Positions 48,120-57,117 of a DNA stretch of 64,000 nucleotides are shown one piece after another. Source of the stretch: an uncultured Phascolarctobacterium sp. (lineage in GTDB: Bacteria; Bacillota; Negativicutes; Acidaminococcales; Acidaminococcaceae); contig CANRJC010000010.1 in assembly GCA_947630795.1 (NCBI GenBank), forward strand, positions 24,768 to 88,767, in the 5' to 3' direction. Within the stretch, counting starts at the first letter, position 1. Each line of letters begins with the position of its first letter. Below the pieces are notes generated by a model. It did no database searches, was not told the origin of the DNA, and saw nothing but the letters and a program-made list of their open reading frames with translations. Made by a program: the position numbers and the translations under genes.

Positions 48120-48863
48120 TTATTTTGTTTCGGCAAAAATACGGGCTGCTTCCTCTTTGAAGCGAGCGGCGCCTCCCATAGAGGGGTGACGGACCGCCTC
48201 GCAAGGAAGGCCGGCCTCTTTTAAAGTGGCGGCAGCCTTTTGCCCGATGGCCACTATCTTCATGCCCGGCACCAATCGCAAAAGCTGCCGGGCGTAAACC
48301 AAGCCGCTCTTCAATTCTTCGGCAGTGGGAGTGCGATTGCTCAATAAATTGCCGGCTTTGTGAGGATGAAAAGGAAAAATATTCCAAAGGATGACGTCCC
48401 GCGGGGCCAAAAAATTTTTGTCGATGGCTTCCCACACCACCGTGTCGCTGGGCTCGTTGAACCCTTTTTCTTTTTGCGTTTTGTTTAAAAGAGGGCTGGC
48501 GGCATTGCTGGTCCTTACATAGGACCACTCGCCCAGCACCGCTTCCGGCCTTACTTTGGGGTGCTGCCCCAAAAGGATGCGCTCGCAGGTGAGGGCGAGG
48601 CCGCTGAAATGACCGCCTTGATAGCCTAAAGCTTCGGCGATGAAAAGCCAGCGGGCTTCGCGGCGCAGTTCTAAATAGCGGCGCAGATTATTTCTGCGCA
48701 CCTCTGCTCCTCTCGGGCCGATATCGCTGCCTCCTTCGTCCCAGTCCCGCCAGGGGTTGAATACAAGAGGCGCAGAGTAAGCGGCCAGCTCTTCTGAAAA
48801 TTTTTTTAATTTTTTTTGAAAGAGAGCTTCTTCGGCGAGGCTATTCATTTTCGTCGTCGTCAT
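48120..48863 (-). CDS. Uracil-DNA glycosylase superfamily protein
   Basis: A 247-residue protein with F-I-A-E-A-L-G-Y-Q-G-G-H-F-S-G (motif 1) and V-R-H-P-S-M-G-G-A (motif 2, H-P-S) and a L-W-N-I-F-P-F-H-P segment. The family removes uracil or related bases from DNA; the exact family number cannot be told. Start has AGGAGAAAAAA and overlaps the sulfatase stop by 23 bp. Confidence 0.8.
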   Translation of the reverse strand: MTTTKMNSLAEEALFQKKLKKFSEELAAYSAPLVFNPWRDWDEGGSDIGPRGAEVRRNNLRRYLELRREARWLFIAEALGYQGGHFSGLALTCERILLGQHPKVRPEAVLGEWSYVRTSNAASPLLNKTQKEKGFNEPSDTVVWEAIDKNFLAPRDVILWNIFPFHPHKAGNLLSNRTPTAEELKSGLVYARQLLRLVPGMKIVAIGQKAAATLKEAGLPCEAVRHPSMGGAARFKEEAARIFAETK

Positions 48864-50895
48864 TTTTTTCTCCTGCCGCTTTGTGCCAGCGCCCGTATTC
48901 GTGAACGATGTAATTGCTGAGAGCGTCCTGATATTTATCCTGTACCGGGGCCGCCATCTCGTCTACGATGTGAGCTTTTTCGCTGTGATAAAAGGCCGTG
49001 CCCCCGAAATAACCCAAAGCGTAGGGCAACTCGGCGGGAGCCAAAAGATCGCGGCCCATGAAAAGAGTCGGCACCTTCGCTCCCAAAAGACGGAGCAAAG
49101 TGGGGGCCAGATCGATCTGAGACGCAAATCGAGCGCCGTCTAAATTTTTAAAAGGCTCTAAGTTCTCGCCGATAAAGAGCAAAGGAATGGGGGCGATGCT
49201 CTGCCTGTCCTCCGGCTTGCTCACCAACTTGGTGTATTCTCCTCCGCTGTGAGGGTTGTGATCGGCGGTGATGATGAAGAGAGTGTTTTTATCCATCAAG
49301 CCTTTCTCTTTGACTGCGGCGAAAAATTTTTCCAGTGTTTTGTCCACCCAATACATGCCTCTCACCGTGGCGAGATCGCTGTGCTGTACGGTCTCGGGCT
49401 GGTCGTTCCAATTTATGCCGGTGTAAGGATAGGGCTGGTGCATGTCTAAAGTTTTGCAGACGAGAAAAAGTTTTTCCCGTCGATGTTTATCCAAAAGTCT
49501 CACAGCTTCCTCATACATCACGTCGTTGTGAAAGCCCCAGCCGCTGGCCCCGGTGTAGCCCTCTTTCTCCAAGTGCTCTTTGGCATAGTATTCTTGCATG
49601 CCGTACTGCTCGGGATATTCCCGCAATTCGTCGGCGTAATATTGACTGGAAGCATTCATGAAGATGCCTCGAAAGCCCACGGCCTGCAGGCTGCGAAAAA
49701 TGCTGGGCGTGTTGTGTCCCTCCATATCCCTGTCCATGATCAAGTGAGAGCGAAAGGTGGCGTTGAGCCCCTGAATGGTAGGGATGGCCGAGGCATAGTA
49801 GCGGTCCATGTGAGGATATTTTTGCAAAAGACTGTCCGAAAAAGGCGTGGCCTCTTTCGGTATGGCCTCATTGTAATAATGAAAATAATCTCTGTGCACC
49901 GATTCTAAGATCAAGAGCACTACCCGCTCATAAGACGGTGCTTTAAGAGGCAGCGAGGGGCGAGGCACTTTGATGCCCAATTCTTCTAACGCGGCGATAT
50001 CTTTTTCCGTCAGTTGCCTCTCCTTCACGGCCAAAGCTCTCTTATCGGAGTCGAAGAGAGCTTTGGCCGCAAAATTCACGTTGACTGGCTGGGCCACCAT
50101 GTCTCGATAACGGCAGCGCACTTTTTCGCTCTCCACTTCGGCATAGAGACCCACCGCTTCTTCCACACCGTAAAGAGCGGCCCGAGCCAACACACCGCTC
50201 ACTAAATTACAAGCGAGAAGGGCAGTGAAGAGCCCTATGCTCACGTGAAGAAAATTTTCCGACAACCCCCGAGGCGGGCCCGGTCGAAAGAGCAAAGCGA
50301 TGAGAAGGATGACGGCCGCAATACCTCCCAAGAGCAGCGGGCTCATGGTGGCCAGCACTCCCTTGGCCGCGTAAAAATTCAAATTTTGAAAGAGCACGCT
50401 CTCCACGTGCATGGAGGTCTGCCAAAAATAAAAGCCGTCGAAAACGATGGCGATGGCGGTGAAAAAGTAAACGGCAAAATAGGCAGCTTTGCTCCCTCGG
50501 CCGCCTCGGGCCTGATAGAAGAGGGCGGCCGACAGCACCAAAAAAATATTGTTGAAAGTGCCCGTCACAACGGCGAGCACACTTTCAAAATTAAATTCGA
50601 GGCTCAATTGCTTCAGCATGAAGCAGGCTAAGCCCAAATATAAGACGCCCGTCACCAGCACGGGAAAATAGGCGGCCGCCCATTTTTGCAAAGACGAACG
50701 TTTTCGATAGCAACTGCAGAAAAGAAAGATCAAGAGAGCATCCCGCAACAGATGATCGATCACCAGAAAATGATATTCGTTGAAAGGGAAGGGCCGAAGA
50801 GTTGCATAACGGCCCCAGCAGGCGGTGGCCTCCGCAGTCAGCAGCAACCATAGGCCGAAGGCAGCGACGGTCTTGATCAACAGGTCTTTATACAT
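48841..50895 (-). CDS. Membrane sulfatase-family phosphoglycerol/phosphoethanolamine transferase
   Basis: A 684-residue protein: about five membrane spans in the first 240 residues, then an extracytoplasmic alkaline-phosphatase-fold domain with L-I-L-E-S-V-H-R-D-Y (metal site), I-P-T-I-Q-G with a candidate Thr nucleophile, I-T-A-D-H-N-P-H-S-G-G and a D-L-A-P-T-L-L segment. Related to LtaS and MdoB-type transferases. In a diderm it may decorate lipid A, glycans or envelope polymers. ATG at 50895 after AAGGAGG. Confidence 0.85.
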   Translation of the reverse strand: MYKDLLIKTVAAFGLWLLLTAEATACWGRYATLRPFPFNEYHFLVIDHLLRDALLIFLFCSCYRKRSSLQKWAAAYFPVLVTGVLYLGLACFMLKQLSLEFNFESVLAVVTGTFNNIFLVLSAALFYQARGGRGSKAAYFAVYFFTAIAIVFDGFYFWQTSMHVESVLFQNLNFYAAKGVLATMSPLLLGGIAAVILLIALLFRPGPPRGLSENFLHVSIGLFTALLACNLVSGVLARAALYGVEEAVGLYAEVESEKVRCRYRDMVAQPVNVNFAAKALFDSDKRALAVKERQLTEKDIAALEELGIKVPRPSLPLKAPSYERVVLLILESVHRDYFHYYNEAIPKEATPFSDSLLQKYPHMDRYYASAIPTIQGLNATFRSHLIMDRDMEGHNTPSIFRSLQAVGFRGIFMNASSQYYADELREYPEQYGMQEYYAKEHLEKEGYTGASGWGFHNDVMYEEAVRLLDKHRREKLFLVCKTLDMHQPYPYTGINWNDQPETVQHSDLATVRGMYWVDKTLEKFFAAVKEKGLMDKNTLFIITADHNPHSGGEYTKLVSKPEDRQSIAPIPLLFIGENLEPFKNLDGARFASQIDLAPTLLRLLGAKVPTLFMGRDLLAPAELPYALGYFGGTAFYHSEKAHIVDEMAAPVQDKYQDALSNYIVHEYGRWHKAAGEKNDDDENE

Positions 50896-50952
50896 GTGTG
50901 CCGCCTCCTTGCTCATGGGCCTTGCGGCGCCGGGTCGAAAAATATCAAAAAG

Positions 50953-50976
50953 GCCGCCTAGCTCTATCTAAGCGGC
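50953..50976 (-). terminator. Terminator after the lipid kinase gene
   Basis: GCCGC-TAG/CTA-GCGGC stem around CTCTAT (50953-50976) and TTTTT on the minus strand, between the lipid-kinase stop and the sulfatase start. Confidence 0.8.
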
Positions 50977-50994
50977 ACGAATTTGCAGCCGTCA

Positions 50995-51936
50995 CTAAGC
51001 GATGAAAGAGAGCGGCGCCGTATCGATCGCCACCGTCAAAGGAGCGTGAGCCACTGCATCTCCGTCCAGCTCTGCCACAAAATCTTCCGTATTGCAGCGG
51101 ATCTCCGCCTTCGTTGCTCTCTTGAAGAGCACTGTTTTGTCCATAGTGAGAGCTTCCATGCCGATCAAAGCCGTATAGCGAAGGAAATCCATCCTCTTGT
51201 TTCCCTGAAAGAGAGCTACATAAAGCAAGGGTTTGGAGAGCGCGGCATCGCTGAAGATATTATAGCGGCCTGCGTAATAGCGGCTCTTGCCCACGATGAC
51301 CGAAGAGCCTTCGTGCCACTCTTCTTCATCGTCGAAACGCACAAAAAAGCGATAGCTCCAGTTGCTGAAGATGAATTCTTTTCGCATCAGCTCCGTGCCC
51401 TGCACCACATAGGCGAACTTGCTGAGCAATTTTTTCTCCAAAGAGGAAACGCTGTCTACGACCAAAGAGTCGAAGCCTATGCCCAACACGGTCAAAAAGA
51501 CGCGGCCGTTGGCGCGGCCAAAATAGACGGGCACCGTATTGAAACGGCTCACCCGTTTCATCCAACGCTCCGGTTCTATGCTCAGCTGCAATTCTTTGGC
51601 CACCAGATTCACTGTGCCGGCGGGAAAAACGCTGATATAAGGACGATAATCTTGCCGCAGCAAAAGATCGATGAGCGCCCGAACGGTGCCGTCGCCGCCG
51701 GCGATTATCACCCAATCGACTTTTTTCGCCGCCAGTCGTTGGGCTATCCCTTCCAGTTCTTCGAAGCGGAACACATCCCACAGCTCCACTTCTTTGGTGG
51801 ACAAAACAGACTTCAGCCGCTTATGGATCTCGTTCACTCTGCTCAAAACGCTGGCGAAGATCTGCTTGCCGCTGTTGCGATTGTGGACGATGACCACCCT
51901 GCGCAATCGTTCTTTGTTTAGAGAAGTCAAAGGCAT
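50995..51936 (-). CDS. Diacylglycerol kinase-family lipid kinase
   Basis: A 313-residue DagK/YegS-type kinase: V-I-I-A-G-G-D-G-T-V-R-A-L (nucleotide loop at about 77-90), F-P-A-G-T-V-N-L-V-A, L-G-I-G-F-D-S, and C-terminal E-L-D-G-D. It phosphorylates a lipid such as diacylglycerol or a related one. Follows gtrA by 2 bp in an envelope operon. Confidence 0.9.
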   Translation of the reverse strand: MPLTSLNKERLRRVVIVHNRNSGKQIFASVLSRVNEIHKRLKSVLSTKEVELWDVFRFEELEGIAQRLAAKKVDWVIIAGGDGTVRALIDLLLRQDYRPYISVFPAGTVNLVAKELQLSIEPERWMKRVSRFNTVPVYFGRANGRVFLTVLGIGFDSLVVDSVSSLEKKLLSKFAYVVQGTELMRKEFIFSNWSYRFFVRFDDEEEWHEGSSVIVGKSRYYAGRYNIFSDAALSKPLLYVALFQGNKRMDFLRYTALIGMEALTMDKTVLFKRATKAEIRCNTEDFVAELDGDAVAHAPLTVAIDTAPLSFIA

Positions 51937-51938
51937 CT

Positions 51939-52382
51939 TTAGCTCCTGAAGATAAATCGTTTACGGGAAAGGTAGTTCCAGGCCACCACTATGGCACTGG
52001 CTCCTATCTTCGAAAAAAGAGGCGGCCAAGCCAGCAACGAAACGAAAAAATACATGAGGAGGAGATTGAACCCGAGGCCCATCACGCTGACCAAAAAGAC
52101 CAAGCCCACTTCCTTGCCTCGGGAAAAACGGCTGCCGCTGTCGAAGACCAATATGTTTCCCAAAAAATAATGATAGAGAGTCGAGAGGCCGAAGGCCGCT
52201 GCCGTGGCGACGTTGGTGAGCCAAGGAAGAGAAAGCCCTCTGCCGGCGAAAAGATAATAGAAGAAAAGATAAAAGAGGGCCCACTCTACTATGGCCGCCG
52301 TTCCTCCCACAAAGAGGTAGAGCAAAAATTTGAGGCCTTCTTTGCTGCTGTAATCGTAGCCGAAGAGCACTTTCTTTTTCAT
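51939..52382 (-). CDS. GtrA-family membrane protein
   Basis: A 147-residue protein with four membrane spans and the pattern F-L-L-Y-L-F-V-G-G-T-A-A-I, Y-H-Y-F-L-G-N-I-L-V-F and a C-terminal N-Y-L-S-R-K-R-F-I-F. GtrA proteins help move sugar-lipid intermediates across the membrane. Overlaps the GNAT gene by 4 bp (ATGA). Confidence 0.9.
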   Translation of the reverse strand: MKKKVLFGYDYSSKEGLKFLLYLFVGGTAAIVEWALFYLFFYYLFAGRGLSLPWLTNVATAAAFGLSTLYHYFLGNILVFDSGSRFSRGKEVGLVFLVSVMGLGFNLLLMYFFVSLLAWPPLFSKIGASAIVVAWNYLSRKRFIFRS

Positions 52383-52984
52383 CGTTTATTCACGGCGGCG
52401 GCGAGTATCGCCTCTACTCGCTCTCCCTCGAGCTCGGAAATTTTTTTCAAAGACTCAAGCATAGGAGGATAGGGAGCCAATTGTTTTGCAAGCCACACCA
52501 TATCGATATAATGGCCGTTTTTGAAACCGCTTTTGGGAAAAGAGCCGCAAAGTTTATAACCAAGGGCCCGATGAAAGGCGAGACTTGCTTCGTTATGGGC
52601 GGTGATGCAGGCATAAGCATTGACGATATTCATCATGCGCAAAAGTTCTTCTAAAGCGGCATAAAGAAGGCGGCCTCGACCCCGACCCGTTGCTTCTCTT
52701 CTTATATAGATAGTGACTTCGACACAACCGTGATAAGCTGCTCTTTCTCGATAACTGTGAGCGTAGGCATAGCCCAAAATTTTTTTCTTTTCTTCTAATA
52801 ATATATAGGGGAAGCTGCCGGAGATGGCTGCCATCCTCTCGCGCCAAACTTCTAAAGTCGGAACTTCGTATTCAAAAGATGTGTCGCTCACGGCAAAGTC
52901 GGGGCTCTCCACGTAGGGACGATATATCTCTAAAAGTTCCGCTGCATCTTCTTCTTTTGCTAAACGAAGGAGCAAAGACTTCAT
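52379..52984 (-). CDS. GNAT N-acetyltransferase (Pat/YncA type)
   Basis: A 201-residue GNAT protein: V-S-D-T-S-F-E-Y-E-V-P, E-V-T-I-Y-I-R-R-E, acetyl-CoA loop G-R-G-R-G-R-L-L-Y, and N-E-A-S-L-A-F-H-R-A-L-G-Y, as in phosphinothricin/methionine-sulfoximine acetyltransferases. The acceptor is unknown; ATGA overlaps on both sides show cotranslation. Confidence 0.9.
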   Translation of the reverse strand: MKSLLLRLAKEEDAAELLEIYRPYVESPDFAVSDTSFEYEVPTLEVWRERMAAISGSFPYILLEEKKKILGYAYAHSYRERAAYHGCVEVTIYIRREATGRGRGRLLYAALEELLRMMNIVNAYACITAHNEASLAFHRALGYKLCGSFPKSGFKNGHYIDMVWLAKQLAPYPPMLESLKKISELEGERVEAILAAAVNKR

Positions 52985-54543
52985 GGTTCAGGCTCCGCAT
53001 CTACTTCGAAAAGACGGCTCCAAGGCAGAGTCAACGAGAATTTTTTTATCGCCGCCTCTCCCAAGAGAGGCTGTGCTACTTCGGTCACGGCTGCATTGAT
53101 AGCAGCTTCTGCAACTTGCTTTTGCTTTTCGTCGAGACCGCTGTTGGGCCAGCGCCGCGGCCACACGACTTCCCGGGCCACGGCGAGGCGGGCGTTGCTC
53201 TGATAAGCCCAGTCGTCCAGATAACGCTGCGCGAGCAGAACTTCCCGCTGTTTTTGCGTCAAGAGAGGACGCAAGAGGCCCTGAGCCAAAGCAAAGCCCA
53301 AAGAATTGCTGGCCGTGTTCCAGCCGCTGTATGAACTGATCTTATATTCTATCCCTTCTTGAAAAAGTTGGGGGATGAGACTGTTATCCGCACCGTTGCC
53401 GTATTTCACGTCGGCCACCATGACCGGACGGCCTTCGGACAAATATTTTTTCACCTGTTCGACAAACACCGCGGTCTCTTTTTTAGGCGCGGCAGTGTTG
53501 GAAGGATGGGTCGCCATGAACGTGGCCCCGTCTTTAGGCGTGTTCACCGCCAAAATATAGTCGGCCCTGCGGCCGCTGCTCACCGGCACGGCCCCAGCGG
53601 CGAAGATGTGGGCCTTGGCAGTTGAACTGATCTTATCGTCTTCATAAACGGGCACGGTGTCGCCGCCTTTGCCCGGAGCATAGACCGTCTGCACGAAGGG
53701 CAGCTCCATCTGCAATTTATTGGACGCTCTCACCAAAAGCAGCAAGCCCAATTGATCGGCACCGGCGAAGAAACGGATCTTATCTTTAGGCAATTCGTTC
53801 ACCAAGATCTCCATCCTTCTCGCTTCCCTGTGGGCCTGAGAGAAAGGAGCTGTGTCGTCGCGGCCGATGAGAAGATAATCGAAGTCGCCGCTCTCCACCC
53901 CGTGCAACAAAAGTTCGGTGATCTTGATGTTGAGCGCCCTTCTCGTATAAAGATCGTCCAGAACGGCCTTGGGGATGAGCTTGCGCAATTTTTTCAGCTC
54001 GCTGCCCTCGCCGTGGCGGAGCTCTTTGAATTCTTTTTTGTCTTCCAAAGCGCCCAAACGAAAAAGTTTCGGTCCCCATTCTCGATAATAGGCCGGCTCT
54101 ACCGGGGCGGCGCTGATCATGGGCGAGCGCATGATGGTGGTGAAAACGTAAACGTCCTGCCCTCTGTAGCGATGTTTGAGCTCGATCAAACGCTGAGCTC
54201 TTTCAGAGAGCACGTCGAAAGAAAGCTCGTGGGTACGGCTGGCTACCAGCCCGCCGTAAAGAAGAGCATCGGAAGAGACCACCACGGCCAAAGAGCCTTC
54301 GGCGTTTCCTTCCAGCCAAGCGAAAATAGCTTCGGGATCTGCGGGCTTCTTTTCATCGGCCAAAAATTCTTTGGGCGGCAGCAGCACGTCCCAGCCTGCC
54401 TGACGCATGGTCTCGACGGTATAAGACAGGTTCACCGGCCTGTTGTCCATGGGCACATAGAGGAGAGTCCCCTTGGCAGCAGCTCCCGCCATATGACAAA
54501 GCAGCAAGAGGGCCGACAAAAATATGCACTTGCACAGCTTCAT
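52981..54543 (-). CDS. DUF4127-family secreted protein
   Basis: A 520-residue protein with an N-terminal signal peptide (L-L-L-C-H-M-A-G-A-A-A) and the DUF4127 pattern Y-V-P-M-D-N-R-P-V-N, S-S-D-A-L-L-Y-G-G-L-V-A-S-R, L-I-G-R-D-D-T-A-P-F-S-Q and Y-S-G-W-N-T-A-S-N-S-L-G. Function unknown; exported, in Firmicutes. First gene of the operon with GNAT, gtrA and lipid kinase. ATG at 54543 preferred over GTG at 54552. Confidence 0.88.
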   Translation of the reverse strand: MKLCKCIFLSALLLLCHMAGAAAKGTLLYVPMDNRPVNLSYTVETMRQAGWDVLLPPKEFLADEKKPADPEAIFAWLEGNAEGSLAVVVSSDALLYGGLVASRTHELSFDVLSERAQRLIELKHRYRGQDVYVFTTIMRSPMISAAPVEPAYYREWGPKLFRLGALEDKKEFKELRHGEGSELKKLRKLIPKAVLDDLYTRRALNIKITELLLHGVESGDFDYLLIGRDDTAPFSQAHREARRMEILVNELPKDKIRFFAGADQLGLLLLVRASNKLQMELPFVQTVYAPGKGGDTVPVYEDDKISSTAKAHIFAAGAVPVSSGRRADYILAVNTPKDGATFMATHPSNTAAPKKETAVFVEQVKKYLSEGRPVMVADVKYGNGADNSLIPQLFQEGIEYKISSYSGWNTASNSLGFALAQGLLRPLLTQKQREVLLAQRYLDDWAYQSNARLAVAREVVWPRRWPNSGLDEKQKQVAEAAINAAVTEVAQPLLGEAAIKKFSLTLPWSRLFEVDAEPEP

Positions 54544-54718
54544 GATCTTCACTTCTCCTTGAAAGGTCCGATGCTCGGGCGGCGGACCGGAGGTTCGCGG
54601 TTATATGGTCAATTTTGTTTCTTTCGCCCTGCGGCGTTCATTATCCTGCTATAAAGGGAAGAAATAAAACCTGTCCCCCCAAAGAAAGAGTCCTTGCCGT
54701 CGGCGCAAGATGTAATCA

Positions 54719-54748
54719 TTGACAGCCCGCCCCTTTTTACGCTAGAAT
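54719..54748 (+). promoter_or_regulatory. Promoter of the Fur-family gene
   Basis: TTGACA (54719-54724), 18-nt spacer, TAGAAT (54743-54748). Confidence 0.75.
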
Positions 54749-54766
54749 GATTACGGTATGATCATT
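54746..54766. promoter_or_regulatory. Fur/PerR-type operator candidate
   Basis: Inverted repeat AATGAT-N9-ATCATT (54746-54751 with 54761-54766) overlapping the -10 and start site, 24 bp before the ATG. Typical for autoregulation. Confidence 0.6.
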
Positions 54767-54789
54767 TGCATGCGAAGGATGTGATCGAG

Positions 54790-55230
54790 ATGCTGACGAC
54801 CGCTGAAGTAGCCGCCGCCCTGCATGAAAACGGGTACAAGGTGACGCCCCAACGGCTGGCGGTGTATGCCGCTTTGAGCAAAGAGCGCTGGCATCCCGAT
54901 GCCGACGAGCTCTACAAAATTTTGCGTCCCAAACACAAAGCATTGAGTTTGGCCACTGTTTACAAAAATTTGGATGCTCTCGGCAAGGCAGGCCTCATCC
55001 AAGTGCTGAACACCGGCGAGAACAGCTTTCGCTACGACGCCAACACCGAAAAGCACAGTCACCTGCGCTGTTTGGAGTGCGGTGAAGTGCGGGACATCAC
55101 CAGCGCCAAGACCGCTGCGGTGATCAAAGACGTGGCTGCCCAAAGCGGCTACAGCATCAGCGGCGAGCAGTTCTACTTCTTCGGGCTCTGCCCCGCTTGT
55201 CAAAAGAAAAAAGCAAAAAACAACGAGTGA
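54790..55230 (+). CDS. Fur-family metal/peroxide regulator (PerR-like)
   Basis: A 146-residue protein: Y-K-V-T-P-Q-R-L-A-V-Y helix-turn-helix start, L-S-L-A-T-V-Y-K-N-L-D-A-L recognition region, H-S-H-L-R-C-L-E-C metal site and a second C-P-A-C pair for structural zinc. Fur, Zur or PerR cannot be separated surely; R-Y-D before the metal site resembles PerR. ATG at 54790 with AAGGAT; own promoter and operator. Confidence 0.9.
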   Translation: MLTTAEVAAALHENGYKVTPQRLAVYAALSKERWHPDADELYKILRPKHKALSLATVYKNLDALGKAGLIQVLNTGENSFRYDANTEKHSHLRCLECGEVRDITSAKTAAVIKDVAAQSGYSISGEQFYFFGLCPACQKKKAKNNE

Positions 55231-55240
55231 CAGCTTTCGC

Positions 55241-55270
55241 GACCTCCGGCCCCGGCCGGAGGTCTTTTTT
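55241..55270 (+). terminator. Terminator of the Fur-family gene
   Basis: GACCTCCGGC (55241-55250) pairs with GCCGGAGGTC (55255-55264), then TTTTTT. Confidence 0.9.
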
Positions 55271-55334
55271 CATGTGCGAAAAATTTTCGACCTGACTTTT
55301 TAACGCTTCGCCTCGCAGCAGACGGCTGCGTTTT

Positions 55335-56657
55335 TCAGAGCAGGTCCTCTGTTTCTTTTTGTCGGCCCAAAAGATAATTGATGAATTGCTGGGCAGTGCG
55401 GCCGGAAAGGCCGCCGTGATGCAGCTCCCAGCGTTTTGCTTCCCGGTGCAGTTCTTCTTCTGCCAATTTCACGCCCTGCCGTTGGGCCAAAGTGTCGACG
55501 ATGCGAAAATATTCCTGCTGATCCGGCTGGCCGTAGTAGATGGTGCAGCCGAAACGGTTCACCAGCGACAGTTTTTCCTGCATGTTGTCCGATTTGTGGA
55601 TGCCCCCCTCGTTGGTCACGTCCTGCCGGTCCTTCCATGTTTCGTTGATGAGGTGGCGGCGATTGCTTGTAGCGTAGATGAGGATATTGTCCGGCTGGAT
55701 CTCCAGTCCCCCTTCGATGATGGCCTTCAAATATTTATAGTCGGTCTCGAATTCTTCGAAGGAGAGATCGTCCATGTAGATGATGAAGCGGTAGTTGCGG
55801 CTCTTGATCTGCGACACCACTGCAGACAATTCTTTGAACTGATGCTTGTAGATCTCTATCATTCTCAGCCCCGCATCGTAGTATTGATTGATGAGGGCTT
55901 TGATGGAGCTGGATTTGCCTGTCCCCATGTCGCCGAAGAGCAGCACATTGTTGGCCGGCCTTCCTGCGATGAAGGCCTCGGTGTTGGCGATGAGCTCTGC
56001 CTTTTGCCATTCGTAGCCCACCAAGTCGGCGAAGGTGAGTTTAGAAGTGTTGGCGATGGGCACCAAGCAGGCTTCTTCGCCGCTGCCGGCGATGCGGAAG
56101 GCTTTGTTCAGCCCCAGCTTGCCCACGCCGTAGGCTTTATAAAAATCGGTGACGAGGCGGTAGATCTCTTCCCCGTCTTTTGCATTTGCGATGGCGGCGC
56201 TCAAGGTCCGCACTTTCTCGCTGATGTTTTCGTTGTAGCGGCTCTTTTTCTTGGCCACGCTGCGGTAATTTTCGATGAGAGAAAAAACATCGGTGTCCAA
56301 CGCTTTCTCCAAGGGCGAAAAATCGTAGTCGAAAAGTTTTTTGAACACGTCGAAATCGTTCTTCACCAAATTATTCACCGTGCCCTCGCAGGCCCCCACC
56401 TTTTCGCAGGTGATGGAGAAAGGAGTCTCGGTGCTGATCAAAAGATAGGTGAGATAGTTGTGCCACAAATTGCGGTCGAAGCCGTAGCGGGTGGCCACGT
56501 CCAGCAGCTTGTGGATCTGACTGTAGACCCGCCCCAAAAGGTCCGCCTTGTCGTAAGAGCCGGACGAAAAGGTGCGGATGAGCTCCGCCAAGGGAAAGAG
56601 GAGATTGTCCTCTTCCAAATTGCGATAGACGACCAATTTTGCCAATTCTTTATACAT
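55335..56657 (-). CDS. DUF815-family AAA+ ATPase
   Basis: A 440-residue protein: N-terminal helical region, then L-L-F-G-D-M-G-T-G-K-S-S (Walker A near 247), I-I-Y-M-D-D-L-S-F Walker B and Y-A-T-S-N-R-R-H-L sensor motif, H-H-G-G-L-S-G-R-T-A near the end. Members are stand-alone ATPases of unknown role. Convergent with the Fur-family gene; AAAGGAG ribosome site. Confidence 0.9.
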   Translation of the reverse strand: MYKELAKLVVYRNLEEDNLLFPLAELIRTFSSGSYDKADLLGRVYSQIHKLLDVATRYGFDRNLWHNYLTYLLISTETPFSITCEKVGACEGTVNNLVKNDFDVFKKLFDYDFSPLEKALDTDVFSLIENYRSVAKKKSRYNENISEKVRTLSAAIANAKDGEEIYRLVTDFYKAYGVGKLGLNKAFRIAGSGEEACLVPIANTSKLTFADLVGYEWQKAELIANTEAFIAGRPANNVLLFGDMGTGKSSSIKALINQYYDAGLRMIEIYKHQFKELSAVVSQIKSRNYRFIIYMDDLSFEEFETDYKYLKAIIEGGLEIQPDNILIYATSNRRHLINETWKDRQDVTNEGGIHKSDNMQEKLSLVNRFGCTIYYGQPDQQEYFRIVDTLAQRQGVKLAEEELHREAKRWELHHGGLSGRTAQQFINYLLGRQKETEDLL

Positions 56658-57117
56658 TTAAGTCCGCTCCTTTGCACCTTTCGGCCTTTCTGAAAGTATG
56701 AGCCGGAAAAATTCGCAGCCGCAAGAATTTTTTCTTATATTTTTCGTTCAAGTTCGAGCAGCCGACCTTTTTCCCGAAAGCGTCTGCTTTTAAAAGTCGA
56801 AGCCGCAAAACTTTTCCCAAGTTTTTTCAGCCGGCGGCCGCAGCGCTCGCTAAAAATTTTTTTCGCCGCAGCCCGAGGGGCGGCGGTTTTTTCAAAAAAG
56901 CGAGGCCGCTCACGCCCAAGGCTGTGCGCCCCGAGAAAAATTTTTTGAGTGTCGGCTCGCGACTGCGCTCCTTTTTCTAAATTGTAGTTTATTTTTCGGC
57001 ATAAGTCAAACCGCATGGCTGCCAAATTCCTTGCCTAAGGCTGGAAGATAGGAGTATAATGTTAGTATCTGTATGCATTTATCTTTTGTGTTTTAAAAAG
57101 AGACCGAGGAGATCGTC
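56658..57117. other. Intergenic region with A/T-run motifs and the obgE promoter
   Basis: Between two divergent genes (DUF815, obgE). Most of it (56700-56990) is non-coding sequence with GC-rich blocks and long A/T runs such as AAAAATTTTTTTCGCCG; a frame over this part is Arg/Lys-rich and not credible as protein. The obgE promoter is at its right end. Confidence 0.6.
57031..57060 (+). promoter_or_regulatory. Promoter of obgE-proBA
   Basis: TTGCCT (57031-57036), 18-nt spacer, TATAAT (57055-57060), about 57 bp before the ATG. Confidence 0.65.
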
